Notes: generated from the sequence alone by a model not told the origin. A stretch of 64,000 nt of DNA from Klebsormidium nitens (GCA_000708835.1 DF237028.1:169473-233472); one strand, 5' to 3'. Shown: positions 10,750 to 23,848, counted from the stretch's first letter. Numbers and translations: made by a program.

Positions 10750-13700
10750 TTAACCACCTTTGCCTGGAGCCGACCTCTTCTTCAACCGCACGTCAAAGCC
10801 CTCTGAACCTGACTCAACAACCTGGTCTTCAACTGTGCCAGTGGCCTGCTCCAGCCGGCTGTTTCCTGTACCAGGCAAATCGTCAAAGGTTAAGGGCTTC
10901 ACTGTTAGTTCAATGTCAACAGACCTGGCTTCCACTTCCGTCGTGCCGTCTCCTCGCCCCAGCTCGCCCAGAATCTTGTCACCAAGCAGCTTGCCACCCT
11001 GTTCCCCTAAAGACCCACCACTAGACTCCGTCGCTTGCGCAGCCCCCCTCAGCTCCTCCCTCTCCCCCTTGAGCCCCTCCCTACCACTCCTCCCGCGACC
11101 TTCTTTCTCGCGTTCCCGAGCGAGCACCTTCTCCCTTTCTTGTGCTGCCTTCTCCGTTTCCTCTCTCGCCCGCGCATCCTCCCTCTCCCGTTCCTCCGCC
11201 ACCCTCCTGTCCTCCTCCTCGCGCACCGCCAGCTCCTCAAACTCCCGCAACAGCCCCGCCGGTATGCTCCCTACCGTGTCCCGCGGATCCAGCGACGGCC
11301 GTTCCGGCTGCCCCCAGTCAACCACGCAGGGGGGCCGCTCTGCGCGGTCCTCCACCAGCAACTGTGCGCGGACCTGATCAGCCGGAAGTAGCACACTGGT
11401 TAGTGCGGGCCGGGAGTCACCGTAAGTGGTACTCAATTCATCAGGTCATGGCCTGTGAGGAAGCGTGGATTCAATCCCTCGCAAGCGCAACGGGGTCAAC
11501 CGATGAACCGATCAGTAGTGATATTTGCTTGTGACTCGAGGACGTTGCCGCCTGCCAGGGGCAGCTTTGCGCTGCGCCGCACTCCGAACCGATTGCCAGG
11601 CACAAAAGTGCCCCGTATTCATACTATACTGATGAGCGTTGTGTTCTCAGTCTGCTCATCCCAGGAAGTGAGCACTCACCTTCTTGGGAGGGATCCCCGG
11701 GCGGAGGACCTCCGGGAAGTAGCGGAGTCCCCGGGGAAGGTCGCTTTCGGAGTTTCGCTCGTCGAACGCGTCCTTGAGCCACGTCTTGGTGGTCACCTTG
11801 AGCGCATACTGACTCGGTTGGACCCTGCAGAAAAGAGCGCAGGAGTTCGTCACTTCAGCAAACACAAGTAAACGTTCTCGTGTCCGAAGCAGATGTCCTA
11901 CATGCTAGATGTCAGACCTGCTCCGTTGCTGAAGCGGTCCCTTCACGGCACTTATGTGAAGCAAGTCGTCGCAAAATCAGGCATTGCCGCTGAGAGCACG
12001 TGAAGTTTAGAGAAACAGAATCAAGAACGAGGATATCCAGCCCCCAATAACAAACCATGAGTTTGGGAACCCCAATATTTCAGGTACTCACCCTGAAGGG
12101 CTGCAGACTAGCATCGCAGGAGCCTACACCCTAGAATACCAAAGCCTCACAGCTCTGAAACCCTTAGCCCCTGGAAATCTGGAGCGGCTCACTTGAATGT
12201 CTGCAGGCTGGCATACTCCCGCAACACGTGCAGCATGTAGTCATACACGAGCGGCATGTTGACCTCGCGCATCAGGAACTCGGTCCCCGCGCGCCCAATC
12301 TGCTTCGCGACCCGCGGGTGCGCGCGCCCCCAGTCGACCGTCTTGCGAATGTTGGCGCATAAATTGGGGGCTTTTGCGACCGGTAGGAAGTTGACGCCCG
12401 GCTTGAGGCCCCGGTACCAGAACTCGAACCACTCGGATTCGACCATGAGGGTGGTTGCGTCGCACGCCAGGATGTACTTGCCGCTGGCGGACCAAGCCCA
12501 GCCCTCCATGTACAGCTTGAATCTGTGGCAAGGGGGTTGGGAGTCAAGCAACGAAATACTGCTGTGGTTTTCTCTTTCTTTGAGGGTCAAAGCTTGTGGT
12601 AAGACGAAGTATCCGGAAGTCCAGTATTTTGGAGCGCTCGAGACATTGAAGGCTTAAAAAGGGAGCGGAGATGGTTTGGCAGCAGGGATCCATGATTCGT
12701 CTTTATGGGGCGCAAGATAAGGTTGCTGAAGGTGCAAACCTCCTTCCACCTCAAAACTGTGCGGCCTGAAGATTTCAACTGGATACTTCATTATGAAAGT
12801 CGATTGGGTTTGGACAAAGCTGTCAAGATCAAACGGCCGTGATTTCGTGGTCCTGAACATCCTTCTCCCAAAGACTCCCCTAAATGCCCAAAGTCGAGAC
12901 TAGCATCCTCCGGCACAGCAGGGCCGCCGTGTTTTCCAAACTACCTACGTCAACGCCTACTCGCAATGAGGGAGAACCAACTGGACTTTCTTCAGACACC
13001 CAATCCTCCAGCACCTCGCCATCTCAGTAACATGCAAGACCAAGTTGAGAATGTAATGAAGAAACGGGAAACAGGCGCTCACTTGTGCTGGCACTGATTC
13101 TCCAGCAGCTTGTTGTCCACCAGTCCCTCGCCCCAATCAACGTGCCGCAACTCGACCCCCCACCTGCAGACAATGTAGCAGATTGGTGTCAAGCTTCAGT
13201 GCCTTGGGCCTTTCGATCGATCACTCTCATATCCTTCTGGGGTTTCTGCTGTAATGGCTGAGTCAGATGTAGAACCTGAGGGAGAGAGCTTCGTATATAG
13301 ACCACGAAAGCAGCTCAGCAAGAGCACGATTGTACAAACAAGTCAAAGTGACCTGTTGGGAGCAAAAATAGAGTCAACGAGAGCATGCTGCTTCACTGCG
13401 CCAGCAAAAGAAACGAGCCAGCATAAATCCACAGAAGCTAAGCAGTATGACACGTCGACATAGAGAGGCTAATGCATCATAATCGAGACACGGAGAGGAA
13501 CGGGATAGAGACACGCCCAGAACGAGAAGCCCACAAAGAGCAGCTCTTCGTGGATTACTCAGATTCAAACGCCAGGGGAACTTGTTGACGATCATAACAG
13601 CCAGGGGAACATCGGATGACAAACATAACGCCGGAACATCTGTAGCGGCGCACCTGAGCTTCTCGTTGTCTTCGCACTTCCAGAGCTCCTGGCGCGCAAG

Positions 13701-16700
13701 GCACTGCTCGGAGCCGCCCTGCCAGAAGGCGTGCCCGGGCCGCTTCTCCCAGTCGGTCTTGTTGGTCTGCACGATCGCGTCTAGCTGCAGCTGCCACGGG
13801 GGGATTTCCAGCTCCGCCCTGCCAAAAAGGCAAAATCGGTTCGGGGATTTGTTCGGTCTAGAGTCAGTTTTGGGTAAGGGTTCAGCCTGCGAAAGATTCA
13901 TCGGGGTAGTCCCAGCGTCGAAAGGCTGCCAGTGATTGCTGCTGCAAGGCGGGGCTATGCTTCGAACATTTTGAGGGGTTGTTAAAAAATGTAAGAGACT
14001 GGCGGTGTATCGGAACCAAAAATAGCACGAGAAAAGTTGTCTGAGACCGACCAGTCGGACTGCCGCTTCAAAGCAACACAGTATGATGCTCGCACAAAAC
14101 GATACGAAAACGGACTGACCAACTAATGCTCGATAAGATCAGACGAATGCAAGCAGAGTAACAAACCAATTGCGCGCTTCTCCAATACCCTATCAATCCA
14201 TTTAGCACGAGGAGAAACTTCCGTCTAGCACCACGGAGAAAAAATGCATCCTCTGAGAGCCTTCATCGAATTTCAAGACGAAATCGACCCAATGCGTCAG
14301 ACCATGAACGGCGTGCCAAACTCCACACGTCAAGAGGCCGACACACGCCAAGAAGAGTTGCGCAACAGAGGAAGGGATGACTAACCAGCCCCAGAAGGAC
14401 CAGTCGGGCCACGTGATGTCCCAATGATTGGGCGTGCCGCAGTACTTGAGCAGCGGGGGCGGGTCCATGTCCATCTCCCACTGGTACTTGTCAACCAACG
14501 GATGGTCGAACGTTTCCACCATTACGTCAACATCGGGCACCTGGCAAGCAGATAACCAGGAATGTTAACCCGCAGAACAATCATGGCATACACAGTCCGA
14601 TATCACGGTTGGAAATACACAGAGGAGCTCGTAGCAAATAAGTACCAAGAGACAGACCGGAGGTGAAGGCACAGACCGAGAGAAGGGGTCAAATGGGCTG
14701 GTTACTGTCGTTCTGAAACCGGGCCGCTCAGGAAGAAAGGTCCAGAGTAGCATCTTCTTGTCACAAGTTCGCTCGATTTGCCGTGTCTGCCATAAAGACG
14801 TCCAAACAAGGCCCGCCAGACTGGTCTGCATCTAGGCGACCTCAGAAATGGGGGCAGCTGCTAGAAACAAGCGTGCTTGTCCGAAGCTGACGACCTTAAG
14901 CGGGGAATCTGCTCCCTTCATTTGCACCGTCGATCTGCAAATCCTGCAGACCCCTTAAGCGCCGGCATCTAAAAACACACAAAGAGTGCGCTACAAACTC
15001 GATAGACAAATTTGCTGGCATACAAGTGTACCCGGTCGGCTCACCTGGCCCGGGTACCGCTCGAGCAGCTGCAGGATGCCCCACACGGAGTAGTAGAAGC
15101 GCAGGTACTCCATGTACTTGTACTGCATCATCTGCCAGTTGCGCTCCACGTACAGTTCTCCATCCACAATCTGGAACCGGAAGTGAGCCAGCGGCCTGCG
15201 TACAATCGGTTGAGTTAGACGTACGTTGAGTAGCGTCAATACCTCGGGCTTGAACAAACCATCAAAAGCTCAACATAAAATGAAGACGCTCTGCATCCGT
15301 ACTCACCCTGAATCCTCAAACCAAGTTCTCCGGTCCCGAGACAGTAATCTAACTTCACATAGGCTCTACTTCAACTTCACAACAGTTTGTATCTGCGAAA
15401 GTGCACCCCCAATATGACAAGGCCTGTTGCTTGTAACTTTCTGCAGCCGAAAGTTGTGAAGAATGAAGCAAGCGAGGACTCGCGTGACATGATTCAGCCC
15501 CTATAAGCTGGCACCGCTGGTCAAGACCGAACTCTGAGAAAGCTCGCAAGAGGATCTCGACTTAGCTTAGTGAGGTCAGAAAAAAAACACTGAAACTCGA
15601 AACACTGTGCACGATTTGTTCTGTCCAGGCTGGTTGGCGAACATGAGGGAGGCATCATCAAAAGGGCTCTCAGTTTGTCAGAAATTTTCAGAACTTTAGA
15701 GTCCTCGGCATTTGAGTTGTATTTGGGACAGTAAGGGCAGAACTCGAGGGGAAAGCCTCAACGCTGACAAATCAAGTTGACACCAGACCTTTCGAAACAT
15801 GGCGTCACAATCACAATGACAAAATTGACAGTACGTCTGCTTCAAATGGATGCAGGCGCAGGCCCAAGAGTGCCGGACAGTCTGAGGTAGATGATATAGG
15901 TGCGGGGGAAAGCACCACATGGGAAACAGAATGGCCTATAGAAGTTCGCAGGGCTTGCTGAACCACATGATTCCTGTGAAGAACGCAATATATAGACATT
16001 CTTTGAAACCCATATGTTGCTGACATAAAAGAAGCTCATATGCACACGAAGCTAAGATGTCATTTACATATCGTTCCGTACATATTAAAAACGACATATA
16101 TTTTATTGTTCGTTTATACCAGGATCACAAGGAGGCAAGCATTGAGTACATAGATGCCCTCCGAAAGTAAGAAGCGCATCCATCTCTTCAAAGTATCTTC
16201 AGCTCAACAAAGATCTAGTGACATCCAGAAGCAATGCCCATGTCACAGTCAGCCGCAGCCTTTGATACTGCAAGCCTAGTAGACCAGATAGAGAATCTGC
16301 CCCTTACTCACCACGCATTGAACAGGGCGGCTGGGGTGATGCCCTGCCGATCGCTCCACGGCTGAAAGTCCTCTCTGATGATGTTGTACCAGTCGGGACA
16401 CTTTTGGACATCTGACCGCCGGCCCCCCCGGAGCATCTGCTCCTGCGAGCTCTCGATAATCTGCCGCATCCGCTGCCGGATGCTTTGGCCCGGCGCCGAG
16501 AAGTTTGTCGCGACGTACGGGATTTGCGCGGGCTCGTATGCCGTCATGACCAAGTGCACGCCCTCCCATCGGTAGAGCTCAAAGTACAACAGCAGCAGCT
16601 GGGGGTCCAGGTGGAGAACGTCAGACCGGGGCTGCCTTTCTCTTGAGTCAAGATCTTCTGCTTCAAATGAGTCAAGATCTTCTGCCTCAAAGTTGGAAAC

Positions 16701-17356
16701 TTCTACTGAGTCGAATCGTTTGCTTTGAAGTAGGACATTTCTACTTAGTCAAGGTCTTCTGCTTTCAAGTAGGAAATATCTACTCCAAAGCAGTGCAACA
16801 AGTACATAGAAACTCAACTCTGACACGATCCGAGTATGATACAGCTCAAGAAGGTTCATGATCAATTGAGACTGACCAATCGGTGGAGCAGTGAAATAGG
16901 AATAGGGGCCTAGCCCACTGCTGGCGAAAAGTTAGGGGCTCTACACTGAAGTTCTTCTCAAAAGTCGACTCCCTGCCACAGAATCTTGACTACTGGGCCT
17001 CTTGATAACGCACCACATCAGTCATGGACAGCATGAACTTCTGCAAATGCGAGAGGGGCTTCCATGGAGATTCCTTTGAAAGCCAGGGGTTTTGCGAGTA
17101 TCTCAGCTATCAGCTTTTTCAGAAGAAGGAAAGAAGTCAAGGCCTGTTCGTAGCCAGCATCAAGAGCAGATCAGCAGGTGGTATGTATTAAAGAAGAGAA
17201 GGTGGACACACGATTCAGGATGCACTTCGGGCTCAAGGCTCCTTTCAATTCAAGCCGAATTGGGGCAGCACAAAGGTGTGGAAACTAGCATACCAGGATA
17301 AGAGCAGCCACCGACGCTGCAAATGTTTCCTTCCGCATGTCACCAAAGACTCCCAT
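10750..17356 (-). CDS. GT90 / CAP10 (Rumi-like) O-glucosyltransferase, type II membrane protein
   Basis: Predicted retaining glycosyltransferase of family 90 (DUF821/CAP10), whose members transfer glucose or xylose in the ER/Golgi lumen. Nine exons in transcript order: 17294-17356, 16312-16598, 15045-15195, 14386-14540, 13654-13818, 13083-13163, 12193-12522, 11680-11824 and 10750-11373; phases agree and the product is 666 aa. Exon 1 joins exon 2 across one transmembrane helix (TFAASVAALIL-LLLLYFEL), giving a signal anchor. Family motifs follow: CPDWYNIIREDFQPW (from residue 88), FRFQIVDGELYVERNW, WGILQLLERYPGQ, SFWGW-AELEIPPW, the CAP10 core LYMEGWAWSASGKYILACD (about 304-322), VDWGRAHPRVAKQIG and YDYMLHVLREYA. 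Residues 460-666 are an unusual charged tail rich in Arg/Glu, probably coiled coil then disordered. The end is uncertain: retaining the intron at 12192 gives an immediate TGA, so a 411-aa form is possible. Confidence 0.9.
16645..16790. repeat. Degenerate tandem repeat in GT90 intron 1
   Basis: Four imperfect units beginning near 16645, 16669, 16708 and 16746 share the core GTCAAGATCTTCTGC. The first two are 24 bp apart and almost identical, the others about 38 bp apart and more diverged. The array lies wholly inside the intron, starting 47 bp from the second exon, and so does not span a splice site. Confidence 0.7.
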
Positions 17357-18168
17357 TGCTTTCAATGACTGCCTTCGCCAACCGACATGGCCGTCAATAC
17401 CTCAAACACTAAGCAAATAGTACTCTCCCTCTCCTTACACTTGAGCAAAGCACTTTCGTGGCTTTTCGCCCGGTCACAAGCACCACTGGCAAAAGGGTGC
17501 TGCTTCAAAAGTGGTCGACGCGCATTGTGTCACAGATCTCTAGCCACAGGAACTTGATTCTGCCATTGCTTCAAAGGCGCTGAGCTGCTCAGCAGCTGCT
17601 GCCTCTAAGAGAGTGAAGACAATAACTGAGCAAGCTTGTGAGAGCAAGCTTGTGACAGTGTACTAACTGCAGTGTTCAGCCCATGCATCAGGTGGATCCC
17701 TGCAGATCCCCCCAGAAGAGAGACGAAGTCGAGCTCACCCCCCTGAAATAAAGGTGCTTATGTCGACGGCTAAAAGATCATCATAAACCTTGATCGACGG
17801 TTCAAAAGAGACAGTTGGGGTTGTTGAATGTGGTGCGAGAGAGAGTGCTCATCAGCGGGCAGCCACTGGGGCAACTAGGGCTGTCGCCACAGCTGCATGC
17901 ATGGCGTGATCACACTGACATTGTGACGAGGGGACATGGCTGCGTTGGAAAGGTGCCACTGCTAATGAAGGCGTGAACGCCGCCAGAAAGCTTATCTATG
18001 CAGGGCTCTGTTGCCCCTTCCTCCGCGGTTCGGACAGTGTTTAGGGACGGTCCTATGGGTTTGTAAATGGAAGCTAACTGAACGGGGTAGGGCCCAGCGA
18101 TGCGGGGCTGTTTTCCCTCACCCATCAATGTAAGACTTTAACGGGAAAGATTGTCATCTGAGTGCAGG
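17357..18168. promoter_or_regulatory. Intergenic region upstream of GT90
   Basis: Lies between the GT90 start (minus) and the possible coiled-coil gene (plus), so it would hold their promoters. A short direct repeat of GAGCAAGCTTGTGA is seen near 17628-17655. No gene recognised. Confidence 0.4.
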
Positions 18169-19221
18169 ATGTCCGATGCCTTGTTTGGTATCATTCGGGA
18201 GTTCGAGGGCGCGCTGGAGGGACAGATGAGGCGGCAGCGCGAGGAGAACATCCAGCGCAAGCGCGAGTTTGAGAAACGGTTTCTGGAAAAGGAGTTGGAG
18301 CTTGCAGAGAGGGAGAACTCCTGGAAGAAGGATTTGCAGAGAAGAGAGGTGCGCCTGCCTTGGTATTTATGACGAGGGAGGGTCTCGAAGAGGTTAATTC
18401 ACCTGCTTTGGGACCGCTTATAGTACACCTCGCCAATTCATGTGGTCTGTCGGTTTGATGAGAGCCTCATCTTCTTGGATGCTTTCTTGGGTTGCTGAGC
18501 TTGGGATGTTGGAATCCTTGGTTGTTGCCCACTCCGTTAATCATTGGGTTTTGAGATCAAGGGCAAGGGGTTATGAGCTGACGGTGGCAAAAAGTATCCA
18601 GCTGTCAATGATGGTGATTGAACCGGACAATCTCCTGCCCTTCCACCTGATTATACAGTGTTCAACAAAGCCCAATTTGTGCACAAGACTGTTGGCAGAC
18701 CAGTAGCATTTGTTCAAATGCTAAAAGGGTGTAGCAGAGTTTAATGGGTTTATTTTGTGCATAAGCACCAGTTGCTGGCTGAATCAAGGTGCTAGTACCA
18801 AGCTTGCACTGGACGGTGATGATTTGTTCCTTGAAAAGTTCCATCTCATGTCCTTCTGGTTCCTTGCGTTGTCTTGGAAGTAAAAGGTGTGCGATGGCCA
18901 TACTTACACTAGATCCGGTGATTGCACAAGGGTAGTCCTATGCAAGGTGGCCTGTGTTTGGCGAAAAAGTTGGTTCTTGAAGTCAGTTGAGAATGTTGAT
19001 TTCCAGTGTCGTGTTGGTGTGATGATGTACAATGGTTTGGTGCGTGTCTGCAGAAATCTGTCGCTGAGAAGGAGAGATATTTGCGTGAAGAGAAAGAGGC
19101 GATCGAGAGAGAAGCACGGTTGCTGAAGGGGGAGGTGGATCCTGTAAAGGATAAAGGGGTTGTTGAGATTGCCTTTGGAAATGAGCAGTACAGATGTTTA
19201 AGGCAACCCACACGCAGATGA
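18169..19221 (+). CDS. Possible small coiled-coil protein, unrecognised
   Basis: Two exons joined in phase 0: 18169-18348 (ATG, MSDALFGIIREFEGALEGQ, ending LQRRE before GTGCGC) and 19054-19221 (after CTGCAG; KSVAEKERYLREEKEAIE, stop TGA). The product is 115 aa. Both exons encode strongly charged heptad-like sequence rich in Glu, Arg and Lys, so the coiled coil continues across the junction, which argues that the join is real. No family was recognised. The ATG directly follows a plausible acceptor (GAGTGCAGG), so an upstream exon may exist. The product is short and could be part of a longer gene or a remnant. Confidence 0.4.
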
Positions 19222-20428
19222 CCCATAGATAGCCTAGCGAGGCGTACATTGTTTCGAGTTTGTTCTTGTACAGAGAAACTCTGCATATAGGTAGCACAGT
19301 TCTGGCATGAGAGCGTCACTCGGGCCTTGCCTCGCAAGCAGGACGAGACATTCGATTTTTTGAGAGCGCGGCTATCCCCAGTCGCGATCTTTGATCCTCG
19401 ATCAACTTGGAAAGAGGTCTGTAGAGGTTGAATCTCAAGCTGGTTTTAATGATAGGTTGAGAGAGCCCGCTAGGTTTAGATAGCTCCGCACTGTGAGGAT
19501 TTGCCCACCACGGTGACCAAATCGGGGAACGCTCTTCTGTCAACATGTTCATTTGGGCGGCCACTACAACCATGCATGCTTTGGTCCGCTCTGGTAGATG
19601 CGCCGCCATCATTCATTAACGACTAAGTTACGCATCGCAGGTGGAAACTGAGTTACGGTAGCCTACTGCCATATAGCTAGCCATGACGTGCCGCTCTCGA
19701 CTGCTCACATGTACACAGCTGGGGACCTTCAAGGTCCCCAGCTTAGTATGGTAGGTAATATGCATATATACCTATTGCATGCATGTTGAATCTCATGCAT
19801 GTCGGACGCGGCCTTTATGATAGCTGGGTTCAATGTTCATGATTGCGCGAGCTAGAGAGCTTTATGTAACTCGATCCTCATGCAGAAGCGCACGAACGAT
19901 TGATGATATACTGATGTCAGTAGCCAGTGGCGGCAGACTCACCTAGATCGACGTGCAGCTACACATATAGCTCTGCACCATGCCCTGCATGAGAGCACTT
20001 CATGATGACACGTTGAACTTCAGGATGCAATTCAAGCTCATGCTTAACGGAACACTTGGAAGTGTCTCTACTCCTCGAACTCCCGTGAACTACCAGAGTA
20101 CACTGAGTGGTTTGAAGGCACCCTGACCAAGACCCTGACATTATCAACATGACGGCTTTGCCATCTAAGTACTTAATTACATTAGAGCGTGACACCTCCG
20201 AGCCCGCATTGTCTGAGCTGTACCATTATAACCAACTAGTACCATTGGGCAGGGCTCTCTCTGCTACCTTGAACAAACTCGTTTCACCTTTGCAGCTATT
20301 GGGGCCCCGCAGAGCCTTTTGACTTTTTCGAGTTCATGCCGAATTTACAGCTTACATAATGGTTCTATCATATACCCATTGGCCTACGCCCAATATCGAC
20401 GTCAGACCACCGACCTGTTCATGTGGCC
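19222..20428. other. Intergenic region with a perfect hairpin
   Basis: No gene recognised between the convergent coiled-coil and 612-aa genes. It contains the palindrome listed at 19717-19743. Confidence 0.45.
19717..19743. repeat. Perfect 13-bp-arm hairpin
   Basis: AGCTGGGGACCTT, one central C, then AAGGTCCCCAGCT: two exact complementary arms. No run of T follows. It may be a structured RNA element, a protein-binding palindrome or chance. Confidence 0.7.
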
Positions 20429-23400
20429 CTAAGACCAGCTTTTGATGTCCAATTCGTCTAGCTCCCTCGCCTTGTCAAAGTCGCCTGCGTCATCCGCACT
20501 GCCCTGACCCTTTTCTATGTGATCCATAAGTTGCGCCTCCTGCTCTTGCCTCCAGTCGAGGCTTTGTCGAACCTGCTGCTTCATCGACTCCGCAGCATTC
20601 AGTATCTCTCTCAGGGGGCTCTGCACACAAACAAGAAAGTCAATCCTTGAAACAAAGCGACTTTGAAGGACAGAAAAGGCAAAAGAGAATCAAAGTTCCT
20701 TATCTGACGTCACCACTCCCTTCAAGCACACACGCCTAACGGATTACATGGTTCACAACCAACAGGAACAATGAGTAGCTGGTTTACAAGATGCAAGAAA
20801 AAAGGTCTAGGGCTTTTTGGTCAAGTCCTGAGGATCTTCTAGCCACCTGTCCTGACCCAAGTTTTCTCTCTCCTTTTTTCAAGTTCAAGGTGTCAGCATC
20901 CGAGCCCAAGGCCGTACCTCCCCGTCCTGTTGCGAGAGGCAGCGCTGCAGCTTGAGCACCAGCACCTCTAGCTGTTCGTCCAGGACCTCCACCGTGCCCT
21001 GCAGCCGCACATGGCTCTCCTTCTCGATCCGCTGGAGCGCCTGCACAGCGGAAACAACATGCGTCAAATTTCAACAGAGCGGTCTTTCCTGGTGCGAAAC
21101 TGCACAGTGGGGACCACCACTGTCCGAACAGAACGCTCTTGACTTGTCCGTAAATGCACCACGGTGGCGACAAGTGCCAACGGAAGTCTGATGCTGTCCA
21201 GGAGGTGTATAAAACATGGGTGAGCGCTGGTGCGGCAGCTATCTGAATGCCCCTGAAGCATGCCACTCTGTGATTTATCGCTCCATGATGTTCGGACCAC
21301 GCAAGACTCCCGAGATCCTCAGAAGCGATGATCCGCTTGCATTTAGCTGTGCATTTCCTTTACAGAGGGTAATAGGTTTGCGCTTGAAAAGGCACAGAGG
21401 GCATGAAGTTTCAGAAAGTGCGAGGAAAAACTCTTTGACTTCTGACGTGAAGCAAAAGCTGCCCACCTTTCTTCCTTTTGTACGCTCAAAGGGGCCAACT
21501 AAACCATGCTCGAAAGCGCACTCAAAGACTCGGAAGCTTGACTACTGCGGAATGCTTTGCAATACATGACAGTCCCCTCGAACCACGGCACAATCTTGAG
21601 TATGTGCCAGCTTGCTTTAAAAGCAGAAATCTTCTAGGAAGAAGGCACTCAAAATCTTCGTTTGGGTACCTTCCTCCAACTCCAGCAGCGACAATCAGAA
21701 AGCAAGACGTTTGAATTGTAAGCGGGACACTCTTTCTACGATAACATCAGCCCCTTCCGAACCAGCGAACTTCAGACAGCGGGTTCACTTACCGCCTTCT
21801 TATCCCTCGCCTTCGCCGACAGAAACTGGCGGTACCGCAGGTAATCGTCATACCCCGCCTCCCCTTTCTTCGGTGCGGGGCCCTTCCAGTGCGGCACCCC
21901 CTCGTCGTCATAATACAAGCCGTTCCGCATTGGGTCTGCCGAACTCGCCCTCAGCGGCAGACCGAAGTTGGCCCCGCTGGCCTTGAGTGCCCCGCTCGCG
22001 TTTGCCAACACCTGGGCCACGCCCTTTTCTGGCGCGCCGTTCAGGCGCTTCGGAGTCGACGCCCGTACAACGGGATTGTCCTTCCGCTTGGGGCTGCGCT
22101 GCCCGCTCGTGAGAACGGTGCTTGGGGAGGGGGACGGGGAGAAATGCCTCCCCCCTGGAGCGGGGGAAAGCGCGCGGGGGGAACCATCCGGGGTGGTGTG
22201 CACTGACTTGGTCCTCCGGAGTTGACTCGGAGACAGGCCCTGCCGGAACCGGGGGGTCTCCGGGGGGCTCGTAGGTGCAGAGCGTGCAACCCCCCCGGGG
22301 GTATCCGTGGGAATTCCCGGTTGGACTTTAGGTTTGAGGAGCGGGGGAGTGAGGCCGAGCCTAAGGCCGTCTGGCTTGACGCCTTTTTGCGCCAGGGCAG
22401 ACGCAATCTTCAGGCAGAGGTCGTCAGGGCTGTTTGAATCGTTCTGGGGGGGGATTGCTGAGACCCGCTGCTGGAATGGGAGGTCCGGGGGGGGACCGTG
22501 CGAGAGGGTGGATATGCGTGGCAGCGAGTCCTGGTACTTTGCAAAGTCGGGGGTGTTTCTGGAGTCAAACACGTTGAGGGACCCAAAGACACCGGACCCT
22601 TGCAAACCACTGCTTGTGGAGAACGTGGGCACGGGGACGGCTTCGGTGGTGGGGTTTGCGTTTTTAGCTTCCGCTAAGAGCTGGTCGAGGAAGTCTTCCT
22701 GCTTGGCTTGGTCGACTTCGAAGAAAGCCCCTTCATAGGGGCCAGCCTGCGCACTCCCCCGACTCTCCTCTCCGGAGACTTGTTGTGAGAAGGACGAGAG
22801 GAGGTTCTCCAGCCCGTCCTGCGTGTTGTCCTGGGCACCAAACAGCTCCTCAAGAGCCCGGTTCTTGTCGTCCTGGTTCTCCTGCGCGATGCAGCACCGT
22901 CGGTGAGACCAAGCGAACCTCCGGTGTTCAACTTTACCAAGGATGTCTTTGTTCACGCGAGACGCGGCGTCAGCACGCCACAAACAGCTGATTTGGCACA
23001 TGATACAGGGATGCGGACATGGCGCATTCTGCCCTCCTGAGGATCCCAAACGGGAAGGCATCTACCACAGCACCCTGTGTCATTGTGAAGAGCAGAAAGC
23101 AAGGACTGGGATACGTCACTGTCCGTGGTTCAATCTCTTCCAAACCATGCTGGGTGGACAGACTCACACTCCGGACCCTACTGCAGACTGCAGAGACAAA
23201 GCTCTAATTTGACATCATCTCAGGTGTTAAGTACATGAGAGTGGACGCAGACTGACGCTGCCAGAGAATCTATCTGAAGCAAGTCATCAAACATTGACAA
23301 TGTACACATCAAGCAGAATCGCAAGCAGTTGCATCCGCATCGCCGACACCATACGCATTCGCGTGCATCTAGCCCAAGACGACTGGCCTCCTCATAGTTT

Positions 23401-23848
23401 CGGGAAAACTTACCCCCTGGCGCGCCCCACTATGATCCTGCAACCGGTAATCCTGTTCCGTGGCCCCCAGGAACCCATGCCCTGGCTCCGTCTCCCCTCC
23501 GTCCGCGTAGTAGTCCTTTTGCGTCCCCCCATAGCTGATGGCCGGGCTGCTTGGCGTACTGTTGATGTCCAGATCGTCCAGCAGAAAGTCCATGTCATCG
23601 CTGTTCCTCGTTGGCAGCCCCGCCAAATCCACGTTGGTCCCCACCCCCGCCCCAAACCCTTCAAACACCTGCTCACCGTCCTCTTGGCCCGACTGGCCGA
23701 GCCGGGGATCCCCATTCACCAGGCTCTTCCACCCGCTGAGAGTGACCTGAGTGCCCTCCCAGTCTTCTGCGGAGGCCCCCTGCGCGGCAGCGTTGCTCGG
23801 CGGCTTTTGTTTGGGCCGCAGGTGGAGCGTCTCGAACAGGTTCTTCAT
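20429..23848 (-). CDS. Unrecognised 612-aa, largely disordered protein
   Basis: Four exons in transcript order: 23414-23848 (ATG, MKNLFETLHLRPKQK), 22881-21793, 21040-20918 and 20620-20429, all phase 0 with GT-AG sites; 612 aa. Residues 1-145 are acidic and Gly-rich, with DDMDFLLDDLDI. Residues 146-508 begin with a helical acidic stretch (ENQDDKNRALEELFGAQ) containing GAFFEVDQAKQEDFLDQLL, then become Pro/Ser-rich with many SP and TP sites (FSPSPSPSTVL, SPKRKDN), and close with a charged helical segment near YDDYLRYRQFLSAKAR. The two last exons encode amphipathic helices (ALQRIEKESHVRLQ; EILNAAESMKQQVRQSLDW). No domain was recognised. The length of uninterrupted reading frame and consistent phases support a real gene. 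Proline-directed phosphorylation is plausible but inferred. Confidence 0.75.

Noticed and set aside
10760-11534. Long plus-strand Pro/Ser-rich open frames opposite the GT90 tail
   Set aside because: They are the antisense of the Arg/Glu-rich C-terminal exon; the composition follows from that and no family motif or splice logic supports them.
12189-12590. GT90 ending at the TGA at 12189 as the only model
   Set aside because: Not excluded, but the overlapping GTGAGC donor and two further exons with exact phase agreement favour the longer form.
21711-22738. Several plus-strand open frames across 21.7-22.7 kb
   Set aside because: Shadow of the GC-rich 363-codon exon of the 612-aa gene on the other strand.
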